A DNA stretch of 5,997 bases, from the NCBI GenBank assembly GCA_902805755.1, contig CADCUA010000549.1, forward strand, positions 1-5,997, read 5' to 3'. A program made the position numbers and the translations under genes. The notes beneath the pieces were generated by a model that did not search any database, was not told the origin of the DNA, and worked only from the letters and a program-made list of their open reading frames with translations. Below are positions 1-5,997 of this stretch, one piece after another (position 1 is the stretch's first letter; every line of letters starts with the position of its first letter). The stretch is from an uncultured Lysobacter sp. (GTDB lineage: Bacteria > Pseudomonadota > Gammaproteobacteria > Xanthomonadales > Xanthomonadaceae).

Positions 1-238
1 GCGCCGAGGCGTTCGCGCAGATGCCGGGAGAAGAACATCGACAGCGGCTGCGACAGTGCGTCGGGCAGGCGCAACTCCGGGCCGGGATAGGCGTTGTGCG
101 ACGAGTCTTCGAAGTGGTCGATGTTCGCGGCCGCGAGCTCGACCCGACGCGTGGGCTCGAGCAGCGCATCGTCGATCACGTAGCACGGCTGCTTTGGGTG
201 ATCGGCACGGCTTCGATGAGCGGACGCGGGTTGAACGT
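1..238 (-). pseudogene. DUF6445-family-like gene, 5' portion, frameshifted and cut by window edge
   Basis: On the minus strand, bases 185 down to 1 stay open and read CYVIDDALLEPTRR, then NIDHFEDSSHNAYPGPELRLPD and MFFSRHLRERLG (shown in pieces). This resembles the start of the DUF6445 proteins often found beside tryptophan-halogenase-like genes in sugar-uptake loci of Xanthomonadales; their biochemical role is unknown. The expected N-terminus, FNPRPLIEAVPIT, is present at 235-197 but in a different frame. One extra base in the CCC run at 195-197 would join the pieces as VPITPKQPCYVIDD. The codon where ATG would be expected (236-238) is ACG, and no ATG, GTG or TTG precedes it usefully in either frame. 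The gene starts only 5 bases after the GH97 stop, so it would be the third gene of that transcript. Either it is a decayed gene or the sequence contains base errors. The family assignment is from recalled patterns and is moderately sure; the frame break is seen directly. Confidence 0.62.
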
Positions 239-243
239 CCTGT

Positions 244-2274
244 CTAAAGCGCCTTGAAACGGATCGCCTGGCCGCCGCCGGGCGCGAGCTTCAGCGTCAA
301 CGTGTCCCCGCGCCTTACGGGCTTTTTCTCGATAACGAGCGCATGCGGATCCGTCTTCCAGTCCGCGCCCTCGCCGTCACGGTAGATCTGCGCTTCGTAG
401 CGGCGGCCTGCGTCAAGGAACGCGAGCGGCAGCTCGAGCGAGCGTGCGTTCTCGTCGGTGACCGCGCCGACGTACCAGTCGTGGCTCTTGCGCTGTTTGC
501 GCGCGATTGTGACGAAATCGGCCGGCTCGCCGTTGATCACGCGTGTGTCCTCCCAATCCACCGGCACGTCCTTGATGAACTGGAACGCGTCCATGCGCTG
601 CTCGTAATGTTCGGGCAGGTCGGCGGCCATCTGGATCGGGCTGTAGAGCACGACGTACTGAGCCAGCTGCTTGGCGAGCGTGGAATGGAATATCAGCCCG
701 TTGCGGCCCTTCAGGCTCACCACGCCCGGGGTGAAATCCATCGGCCCTGCGAGCATGCGCGTGAACACCAGCATCGCCTCGTGCTCCGGTGGATTGCCGG
801 GATTGCCCCAGGCGTTGTACTCCATGCCGCGCGCGCCTTCGCGCGACACCCAGTTCGGGTAGGTGCGGCGCAGTCCGGTGTCCTTGATCGGCTCGTGCGC
901 GTTGATCGCGATGCGATGCTTCGCAGCCTCCTGGACTACGCGCAGATGGTGGTTCGCCTGCCACTGCCCGTCGTGCCACTCGCGCAGCACGGGCCCGCCC
1001 GCAACCTCCTGTCGCTCGATCTGGCCGGCGTCGCACACATAGCCGGTCTTGACCGCATCCACGCCCAGGCGCGCATACATCGCAAACGCCTGCGACATCT
1101 GCCGCTCGTAGTGGCTGACCGCGCAACCGGTCTCGTGGTGGCCGACGAGGTGCACGCCGCGCTGCTTCGCATAGCTCGACAGCGCCTCGATATCGAAATC
1201 CGGCGTGGCCTTGGTGAAATCGAAGCCGTAGCCGTTCGCGAACCATTGCCCGTCCCAGCCGGGGTTCCAGCCTTCGACGAGCACACCGCGAAAGCCGTGC
1301 TTCGCAGCGAAGTCGATGTAGCGCTTCGTCTCGGCGGTGGTCGCACCATGTTTTGCGCCCGTCGCCCAGCTCTGCGTTTCCAGGTGCAGCGACCACCAGA
1401 TGCCGACGTACTTGTGCGGCTTGACCCAGCTGACGTCGCCGAGTTTGTTCGGCTCGTTGAGGTTGAGGATGAGGCTGGACTCAACGAGGCCGCCGGCGCG
1501 GTCGCTGATCGTGAGCGTGCGCCACGGCGTGTTGAACGGCGCGGTGCGGCGCACTTTCCAGCCCTCCGAGCCGGGGGACAGTTGCGCCTTCAGGCGGCGG
1601 CCTTCCACGCGCGTGAGCCACATGCCGGAATAATCGACTAGCGCGGCTTCGTGGAACGACACATAGACGCCGTCCTCGGTGCGCAGCGTCATCGGCGTGT
1701 GCGCGCGTCCGACTTCCGTTAGCGGCGTCGTGTTGTACACCTGCTCGTAGCGGTTCCACTCACCGCCGGGAATCCACCACGCCGTGGACGGACGCGCGAC
1801 GTCGAACTCGGTCAGTTCCTCGGTGATGCGCACGTCCTTGAACTGCGGCTGGTCCGGGAATTCGTAGCGAAAGCCCAGGCCATCGTCATACACGCGGAAC
1901 ACGACATCGATCGCGCGCCTGGCGTTGATCTTCTCGGTGAAACGCGCGCGCAGCTCGTTGTAGCGGTTGCGCGTGAGGCGGCGCTCGCCCCAGGGCTGCT
2001 CCCAGGTTTCGTCGAACGTGCGCGTGGCCTTGGAGGTGAACGCGAGATCACGCTGCAGCTGCTCGACGTTCTGGAACAGAAAACCGAGGCGCGAGGTGTT
2101 GATCAGCGGCTTGCCGGCATGGAACACGCGATAGCCCATGCGCCCGTCGTCGATGTCGAGCTCGACGCGCAGCGTGCCGTTCGGCGATGCGACGCTCGCG
2201 ACGGTCTCGGCAAAGGCGGGCAGGCTCAGCGTCGCGAGCACGGCGGCCGCGAGCGTTTTCATGGCATGGCGCAT
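244..2274 (-). CDS. Exported family GH97 alpha-glucosidase (SusB-like, inverting type)
   Basis: This gene encodes a 676-residue exo-acting alpha-glucosidase expected to release glucose from malto-oligosaccharides and related alpha-glucosides. Residues 1-22 (MRHAMKTLAAAV, ending LSLPAFA) form a Sec signal peptide with likely cleavage before ETVAS, so the enzyme is periplasmic or envelope-associated. An N-terminal beta-sandwich (about 24-280) is followed by a (beta/alpha)8 catalytic domain (about 285-570) and a C-terminal beta domain. Glutamates matching the SusB set are visible: E177 (NRYE), E334 (LVEGWN), E381 (GHHET), E461 (NAHEP), E479 (SREGARG) and E485 (MEYNAW). The 18- and 6-residue spacings of the last three match SusB E508, E526 and E532. 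The KTGYV segment, rather than an aspartate nucleophile, favours the inverting subgroup over the retaining alpha-galactosidases. The start at 2274 is chosen because AGGA sits 6 bases upstream and the signal peptide follows; an ATG at 2328 would add 18 unlikely residues and overlap the upstream gene. It follows the GH13 gene by 40 bases. Confidence 0.93.
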   Translation of the reverse strand: MRHAMKTLAAAVLATLSLPAFAETVASVASPNGTLRVELDIDDGRMGYRVFHAGKPLINTSRLGFLFQNVEQLQRDLAFTSKATRTFDETWEQPWGERRLTRNRYNELRARFTEKINARRAIDVVFRVYDDGLGFRYEFPDQPQFKDVRITEELTEFDVARPSTAWWIPGGEWNRYEQVYNTTPLTEVGRAHTPMTLRTEDGVYVSFHEAALVDYSGMWLTRVEGRRLKAQLSPGSEGWKVRRTAPFNTPWRTLTISDRAGGLVESSLILNLNEPNKLGDVSWVKPHKYVGIWWSLHLETQSWATGAKHGATTAETKRYIDFAAKHGFRGVLVEGWNPGWDGQWFANGYGFDFTKATPDFDIEALSSYAKQRGVHLVGHHETGCAVSHYERQMSQAFAMYARLGVDAVKTGYVCDAGQIERQEVAGGPVLREWHDGQWQANHHLRVVQEAAKHRIAINAHEPIKDTGLRRTYPNWVSREGARGMEYNAWGNPGNPPEHEAMLVFTRMLAGPMDFTPGVVSLKGRNGLIFHSTLAKQLAQYVVLYSPIQMAADLPEHYEQRMDAFQFIKDVPVDWEDTRVINGEPADFVTIARKQRKSHDWYVGAVTDENARSLELPLAFLDAGRRYEAQIYRDGEGADWKTDPHALVIEKKPVRRGDTLTLKLAPGGGQAIRFKAL

Positions 2275-2278
2275 GGGG

Positions 2279-2284
2279 TTTCCT
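2279..2284 (-). promoter_or_regulatory. Ribosome binding site deciding the GH97 start
   Basis: The minus strand reads AGGAAA followed by CCCC and ATG, placing AGGA 6 bases before the ATG at 2274-2272. No similar site precedes the upstream in-frame ATG at 2328. This supports the shorter protein that begins close to the signal peptide. Confidence 0.6.
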
Positions 2285-2314
2285 GGTTCATGAGGGCGGG
2301 CGCGGCGTGGGCCG

Positions 2315-5176
2315 TTATTCGACGACATAGACGACGGCGGTGCGTGCAGGCACCTGGAAGCGGCCGGCGCGTGTGTCCACGCGCGCCTGTTCGCGCGGGC
2401 GGCGGTCGGCGGCGTTCGCGTCGCGCTGCACCGGATGCAGCACGAAGCGGCGGCCGGCGAGTTCGGGCAACGCGAGCGTCTGCGCTTGCGGCGATACGTT
2501 GACGAGATAGAGCAGCTCGCCGAACCGTGCGCGGTCCAGCCCCTTGCCGTCCAGATGCCCGGCGATCACCACCGGATTCTGCTCGGGACCGGTGTTGAAA
2601 AACCGCAGGCGCTTTTGCACGTCCTCGGTCTTCGTCATGCGCAGGAGTGAAGTGCTCGCGCGGATGCGCAGCCAGTCGCGGAACGCATCACGGGTCCATT
2701 CGATCTCGCGCTGCGTAGGCTTGATCGACGCGTTGCGCAGCACCGGCGCGAGCAGCGGCCAGTCCTTTTCGCCTTCCTCGGCTTTTGGAAGACCCGCGGC
2801 AAAGCCGTTGTCGGTGTAGGTCCAGTCCAGCCGGTTGAACCAGTCGCCCGAATCGAAGCTGTTGCGGTCCAGCGATTTGCTGCGCAGCACATCCTGCCCC
2901 GCATGGAAGTACGCGACGCCCTGGCTCAGCGCGACCATCGCGGCACCTAGCACCTGCACGCGCGCACGGTCCTCGCGTGAGGTGTCTTGCGGCAGGCGCA
3001 GCGCGTTGATGTCGAACAGCGTGAGGTTGTCGTGGTTCTCGCTGTAGTTGACGACTTCGCCGGGCTGGCTCGCGTAACCGGCCGGCTCGCCCTTGTAGTC
3101 CAGCTGCGCTAGCGGCGCGGCGCGCCCGTCGCGCAGCGTCGTCGTGTAATCGCGCAGCGTGCCGGCAAGGCCTGCGCGCACGAGATCGGCCGCGTGCAGC
3201 AGGTCTTCGCGCGGCCGTGCAGCGTCGGCATGCGTGTTTGCGGCGTACACGAGGCCATTGAGCCAGCCCTGCTGGCTCAGCAGGTCCTTGCCGCTGTCGC
3301 AGCACCCGCCGCCACGCAGCGCATCTCGCGCGCGATCGCTGAACGTGGCAATGCCGCTGTCGTTCAGTGATTTCTGCGAGGCCTGTTTGAAGCGTGCGCC
3401 ATTCGCGATCTCGCCGAAGTTCCAGCCTTCGCCGATCAATGGCACCTCGCGCGCCTGTTCGCGGCGCAGGCGCGCCTGCATCGCTTCCATCGCGCGGCGC
3501 GGCTGGTGGCCCATGAGGTCGAAGCGGTAGGAATCGATGCGGTAATGCCGTGTCCACAGCGACACCGAATCGAGCATCAGCCGCGCCATCATCATGTGCT
3601 CGGTCGCGGTGTTGTCGCAGCAGGTGGATCGTTCGACCTTCCCGCTTGCGTCGAGCCGGTGGTAGTAGCCGGGCACGATGCGGTCCAGCACCGACGTCGC
3701 GTTCTGGCCCGAGGTGGTGGTGTGGTTGTAGACCACGTCCATGCCCACGCGCAGGCCGGCCGCGTGCAGCGCCATCACCATCTGCCGGAACTCGCGGATA
3801 CGCGTGGCGCCATCGCCCGCGTCGGTCGCGTAGCTGCCTTCGGGCGCGTTGAAGTGGTAGGGGTCGTAACCCCAGTTGAAGCAGTCGCGCGCGGCGACTT
3901 TTGCGATTGCCGCCTGCTGCGCCGGGCTGTCGGGCGCGGCTTTGGGAATCTCCGGCGTGATGCAGCCGGCTTCGGGCACGGTCGCGATGTCGAACACCGG
4001 CAGCAGGTGGATGTCAGTGAGTCCGGCGTCGCGCAGGCCGCGCAGGTGACGCATGCCGTTGGAGTTCGCGTGGGTGAAGCCCAGGTACTTGCCGCGATGT
4101 TCGGCGGGCACCGTGGCATCGCCAATCGAGAAATCGCGTACGTGCAGCTCGTACACGGCCATGTCGGTGGGCGATTCCGGTGCGTCCGGCCGCGGTGCGT
4201 CGTGCCAGCCCGCAGGCGCGAGCGCCGGGTCATCGAGGTTCGCGATAAAACTGCGCCTGGAATCCGTGGTCAGACTGATCGAGTACGGATCGGTGACGCG
4301 GTTGCGCACCAGGCCGGTGCCGGGCACGAACACGTCGACGAGGTAGGTGTAATAGCTGCCGCGCAGGTTGCCGGGCAGCGTGACCGACCATGCGCCGGTG
4401 GTCGCGTCTCGCTTGAGTGCTTCAACCTGACGCGCGGAGCTCGCGCCGTCGTCGTAGAGGCAGGCCGCCACCGCGCGCGCGGTCGGCGCCCACAGTCCGA
4501 GGCGCGCGGTTTCATCGTCCATGCGAAGGCCGAGGTCGGCACGTTCGGCGGCGGCGTGGATGTCATCCAGCAGGCCCGGCCACTGCAATGCGGTGGCATC
4601 GACGACGCGGCCGTTTGCGTCTTCCTGCACGAGCAGCCATTGCTGGTCCAGTCGCGCCGCGAGCGTGGCGCGGTCGGGCTCCGACACACCAAGCACGACA
4701 CCCTGGCCGAGATAGCGGAAACGCTGTGCAAGCCCGGCAGGCATTGCATCCGCGCGAGGGCTCAGCGTGATTGCTCCATCGGCTCCACTCACGCGTGCGC
4801 CCGGCTGGGCCTGCAGCGCCGCACGCGCCGAATGCACCAGCCGGTAGCGCGCGTCCGCGGGCTTGCCCGGCCATTGCAGCGTGGCGCGATCGAGCCACAC
4901 GGCGCGGGCGTCGGTCGCCTTGTGCACGGTCGGCTGCAGCACCTGCGCATGCGCGGGCATGTCACACGCCGCCCGCAGCATCACATCGCTGCGTGCATCG
5001 GCGAACGCGATCGCGGGCATCGCCAGCAGGCCCAGCGCGGCGATGAATACGTTTGCATGCGGGCGAGCCGCAATACGAGCGGGCGCGGCAGGTGCGCGCG
5101 GGGTCCCGGAGTGGCGCAGCGCGTCGCGCGCATGCTCGGTGTTCAAGGCAGGGCGGGATCGTTCAATGGCGGACAT
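2315..5176 (-). CDS. Exported pullulanase-type alpha-1,6-glucosidase (GH13)
   Basis: This gene encodes a 953-residue debranching enzyme that hydrolyses alpha-1,6 bonds in pullulan, starch or branched maltodextrins. Counting from the ATG at 5176, a hydrophobic segment at 43-59 (VFIAALGLL to AFA) looks like a signal peptide, with no lipobox cysteine. Then come a pullulanase N2-like domain (about 85-195), a CBM48-like domain (about 220-310, LGLWAPTA), the catalytic barrel (about 335-780) and a DUF3372-type C-terminal domain. The pullulanase signature FNWGYDP is at 433-439. GH13 region I is DVVYNHT (D480), region [10 protein letters not shown] (nucleophile D553), region III IGEGWN (acid E583) and region IV SENHDN (D716). 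C405/C432 and the adjacent C519-C520 (STCCDN) suit an exported, disulfide-containing enzyme. The stop is TAA at 2317-2315, 40 bases before the GH97 gene. Oddities are a 42-residue stretch before the signal sequence and a start codon lying at the halogenase junction. An ATG at 5203 would add 9 residues but has no ribosome site. Confidence 0.94.
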   Translation of the reverse strand: MSAIERSRPALNTEHARDALRHSGTPRAPAAPARIAARPHANVFIAALGLLAMPAIAFADARSDVMLRAACDMPAHAQVLQPTVHKATDARAVWLDRATLQWPGKPADARYRLVHSARAALQAQPGARVSGADGAITLSPRADAMPAGLAQRFRYLGQGVVLGVSEPDRATLAARLDQQWLLVQEDANGRVVDATALQWPGLLDDIHAAAERADLGLRMDDETARLGLWAPTARAVAACLYDDGASSARQVEALKRDATTGAWSVTLPGNLRGSYYTYLVDVFVPGTGLVRNRVTDPYSISLTTDSRRSFIANLDDPALAPAGWHDAPRPDAPESPTDMAVYELHVRDFSIGDATVPAEHRGKYLGFTHANSNGMRHLRGLRDAGLTDIHLLPVFDIATVPEAGCITPEIPKAAPDSPAQQAAIAKVAARDCFNWGYDPYHFNAPEGSYATDAGDGATRIREFRQMVMALHAAGLRVGMDVVYNHTTTSGQNATSVLDRIVPGYYHRLDASGKVERSTCCDNTATEHMMMARLMLDSVSLWTRHYRIDSYRFDLMGHQPRRAMEAMQARLRREQAREVPLIGEGWNFGEIANGARFKQASQKSLNDSGIATFSDRARDALRGGGCCDSGKDLLSQQGWLNGLVYAANTHADAARPREDLLHAADLVRAGLAGTLRDYTTTLRDGRAAPLAQLDYKGEPAGYASQPGEVVNYSENHDNLTLFDINALRLPQDTSREDRARVQVLGAAMVALSQGVAYFHAGQDVLRSKSLDRNSFDSGDWFNRLDWTYTDNGFAAGLPKAEEGEKDWPLLAPVLRNASIKPTQREIEWTRDAFRDWLRIRASTSLLRMTKTEDVQKRLRFFNTGPEQNPVVIAGHLDGKGLDRARFGELLYLVNVSPQAQTLALPELAGRRFVLHPVQRDANAADRRPREQARVDTRAGRFQVPARTAVVYVVE

Positions 5177-5179
5177 TGA
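5163..5179. repeat. Short inverted repeat at the GH13/halogenase junction
   Basis: TCAATG and CATTGA are perfect 6-base inverted arms separated by GCGGA. The right arm contains the GH13 start codon (minus strand) and reaches the first base of the halogenase fragment ATG (plus strand). It could be a chance match, a small operator or a breakpoint mark; the sequence alone does not tell. Confidence 0.35.
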
Positions 5180-5787
5180 TGGGCAACCTCGAAGGGGAAG
5201 CATTCGCCGAGCCGCGCGCGATGCGCTTCGTTACCGGCAAGCGCAGGAAGTCGTGGAACAGGAACGTCGTCGCGCTCGGCCTCGCCAGCGGTTTCATGGA
5301 GCCTCTGGCGTCGACCAGCATCCACCTGATCCAGTCCGCGATCGCGCGGCTGACCGCGTTCTTCCCGTCCGCCGGCTTCGAGCAGGCCGACATCGACGAA
5401 TTCAACGCGCACTCGGACATCGAGGTCGATGCGATCCGCGATTTCCTGATCACCCATTACCACGCGACCGAGCGCAGCGACACGCCGTTCTGGGACTACT
5501 GCCGCACGATGGACGTGCCCGAATCGGTGTCGCAGCGCATGGCGCTGTTCCGCAGCAACGGGCGCGTGTTCCGCAACGGCAACGAGCTGTTCGCCGAGCC
5601 GAGCTGGGTGCAGGTGATGCACGGCCAGCGCGTCATCCCGCGCGGCTACCACGCGTTGGTGGACGTGTATTCCGAAGAGAAGATCGCCGAGTACCTCGCG
5701 AACATCCGCGGCGTGATCGGCAATTGCGTGCAGGCCATGCCGACGCACGAGGCGTTCATCGCGCGGCATTGCGCCACCGCAGGCTGA
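5179..5787 (+). pseudogene. Tryptophan-halogenase-like gene, C-terminal remnant
   Basis: The 202 residues from the ATG at 5179 match only the C-terminal part of flavin-dependent tryptophan-halogenase-like proteins, which are usually about 500 residues long. Recognisable family segments are GNLEGEAFAEPR, FVTGKRRKSWNRN, ALGLASGFMEPL, STSIHLIQS, RDFLITHYHAT, FWDYC and AMPTHEAFIARHC, ending at TGA 5785-5787. The first ~300 residues are absent, including the GxGxxG FAD-binding motif, the catalytic lysine and the WxWxIP motif. The frame is open upstream to an ATG at 5053, but that stretch overlaps the GH13 gene antisense and shows no halogenase pattern. In PrnA and RebH the motif is PLEST and its glutamate (E346 or E357) is catalytic; here codon 5308-5310 is GCG, giving PLAST. 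The piece therefore cannot be a working halogenase. It may be a relic of a rearrangement, or the product of an assembly join at about 5176. Family call is strong; the cause of truncation is inferred. Confidence 0.85.
5187..5190 (-). promoter_or_regulatory. Weak candidate ribosome binding site for the GH13 gene
   Basis: GAGG on the minus strand lies 10 bases before the ATG at 5176-5174, a little farther than ideal. It falls inside sequence that codes for the halogenase fragment on the other strand. I could not recognise convincing -35 and -10 boxes upstream of it. Confidence 0.3.
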
Positions 5788-5800
5788 GCATGCACAGGTG

Positions 5801-5825
5801 CGGCGCGCGCGCATGCCGCGCGCCG
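5801..5825. terminator. GC hairpin after the halogenase remnant
   Basis: CGGCGCGCG and CGCGCGCCG form a perfect 9-base-pair stem around a 7-base loop, starting 13 bases past the halogenase stop. No T-run follows on either strand, so this is not a textbook intrinsic terminator. Its place between two convergent reading frames suggests a role in ending or protecting transcripts. Confidence 0.4.
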
Positions 5826-5838
5826 AGACATGAGAGTG

Positions 5839-5856
5839 GTGCCCGCCAACGGGCAC
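5839..5856. terminator. Second hairpin between the convergent genes
   Basis: GTGCCCG and CGGGCAC form a perfect 7-base-pair stem with the tetraloop CCAA. It lies 4 bases beyond the stop codon of the leftward gene that enters from the right edge. No T-run follows on either strand. Together with the neighbouring hairpin it may act as a bidirectional end of transcription. Confidence 0.42.
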
Positions 5857-5860
5857 GGGT

Positions 5861-5997
5861 TCAGCCCAGCGTCGCGTAGTAGGCGCCATGCGCGGGCAGC
5901 TGCAGGCGGCCGGCGTCGAAGCGCCCGGCCTCGACGCCGGGCGCGGTGATCGCGTGCCGCGCGTCCAGATCGAGATCGCACTCCGCCGCCTGCGCCG
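5861..5997 (-). CDS. C-terminal end of a leftward gene, possibly a GH13 alpha-glucosidase
   Basis: From the right edge the minus strand is open for 44 codons to a TGA at 5863-5861. The protein end reads ECDLDLDARH, then APGVEAGRFDAGRL and QLPAHGAYYATLG. A short beta-rich tail closing with a leucine-proline, glycine and aromatic pattern (LPAHGAYY) is typical of the C-terminal beta domain of GH13 alpha-glucosidases and amylases, and such a gene would fit this locus. The visible part is too short for a firm family call, and no catalytic residue is in view. It converges with the halogenase remnant, with two hairpins in the 73-base gap. Confidence 0.5.
   Translation of the reverse strand, partial: AQAAECDLDLDARHAITAPGVEAGRFDAGRLQLPAHGAYYATLG

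Noticed and set aside
343..1641. Long plus-strand open frame antisense to the GH97 gene
   Set aside because: It mirrors a clear GH97 coding frame in GC-rich DNA; its arginine- and alanine-rich translation shows no recognisable domain.
2275..2314. Possible promoter or operator between the GH13 and GH97 genes
   Set aside because: The 40-base gap shows only a ribosome site; no promoter boxes or palindrome could be supported.
231..5166. CGTTCAA at 231-237 (minus) and 5160-5166 (plus) as inverted repeats flanking the glycosidase block
   Set aside because: A 7-base match near two chosen boundaries is easily due to chance, and no longer similarity extends from it.
3506..5179. Long plus-strand open frame antisense to the GH13 gene
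   Set aside because: The minus strand carries all GH13 motifs here, and the plus translation has no family pattern; such shadow frames are common at high GC.
4863..5879. Plus-strand open frame overlapping the halogenase remnant in another frame, considered as the missing N-terminal half
   Set aside because: It contains no FAD-binding GxGxxG or WxWxIP pattern and is arginine-rich throughout, so it is a shadow.
5143..5889. Minus-strand open frame opposite the halogenase remnant
   Set aside because: Its translation is histidine-, arginine- and alanine-rich with no recognisable domain, while the plus strand has clear halogenase segments.

Overview
The window reads as part of an alpha-glucan (starch, pullulan or maltodextrin) utilisation locus of a high-GC gammaproteobacterium, most likely a Xanthomonadaceae relative (Lysobacter, Luteimonas or Xanthomonas type). 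This rests on the high GC content, the strong GC bias at third codon positions, and the pairing of exported alpha-glucan hydrolases with flavin-dependent tryptophan-halogenase-like and DUF6445-like genes. That pairing is familiar from TonB-receptor sugar loci of Xanthomonadales and Caulobacterales. The placement comes from recognised protein patterns; no search was run.

Layout, left to right. Bases 1-238 (minus) hold the 5' part of a DUF6445-type gene with no normal start codon and an apparent one-base frameshift. Bases 244-2274 (minus) encode an exported family GH97 alpha-glucosidase of the inverting, SusB-like type with all key glutamates present. Bases 2315-5176 (minus) encode an exported pullulanase-type alpha-1,6-glucosidase (GH13) with all four GH13 motifs intact. 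Bases 5179-5787 (plus) hold only the C-terminal ~200 residues of a tryptophan-halogenase-like protein. Its N-terminal FAD-binding half is missing and the expected catalytic glutamate is alanine. Bases 5788-5860 contain two GC-rich hairpins between convergent genes. Bases 5861-5997 (minus) carry the last 44 codons of a gene entering from the right, possibly another GH13 alpha-glucosidase.

How they work together: the GH13 enzyme would cut alpha-1,6 branches and the GH97 enzyme would release glucose from the resulting alpha-glucosides, probably in the periplasm or at the envelope. The two genes are 40 bases apart in the same direction and look like an operon. The main surprise is that both halogenase-associated genes look broken while both glycosidases look intact. 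The head-to-head junction at about 5176 looks like a rearrangement breakpoint or an assembly join. I found no CRISPR array, RNA gene, insertion sequence or clearly new system.
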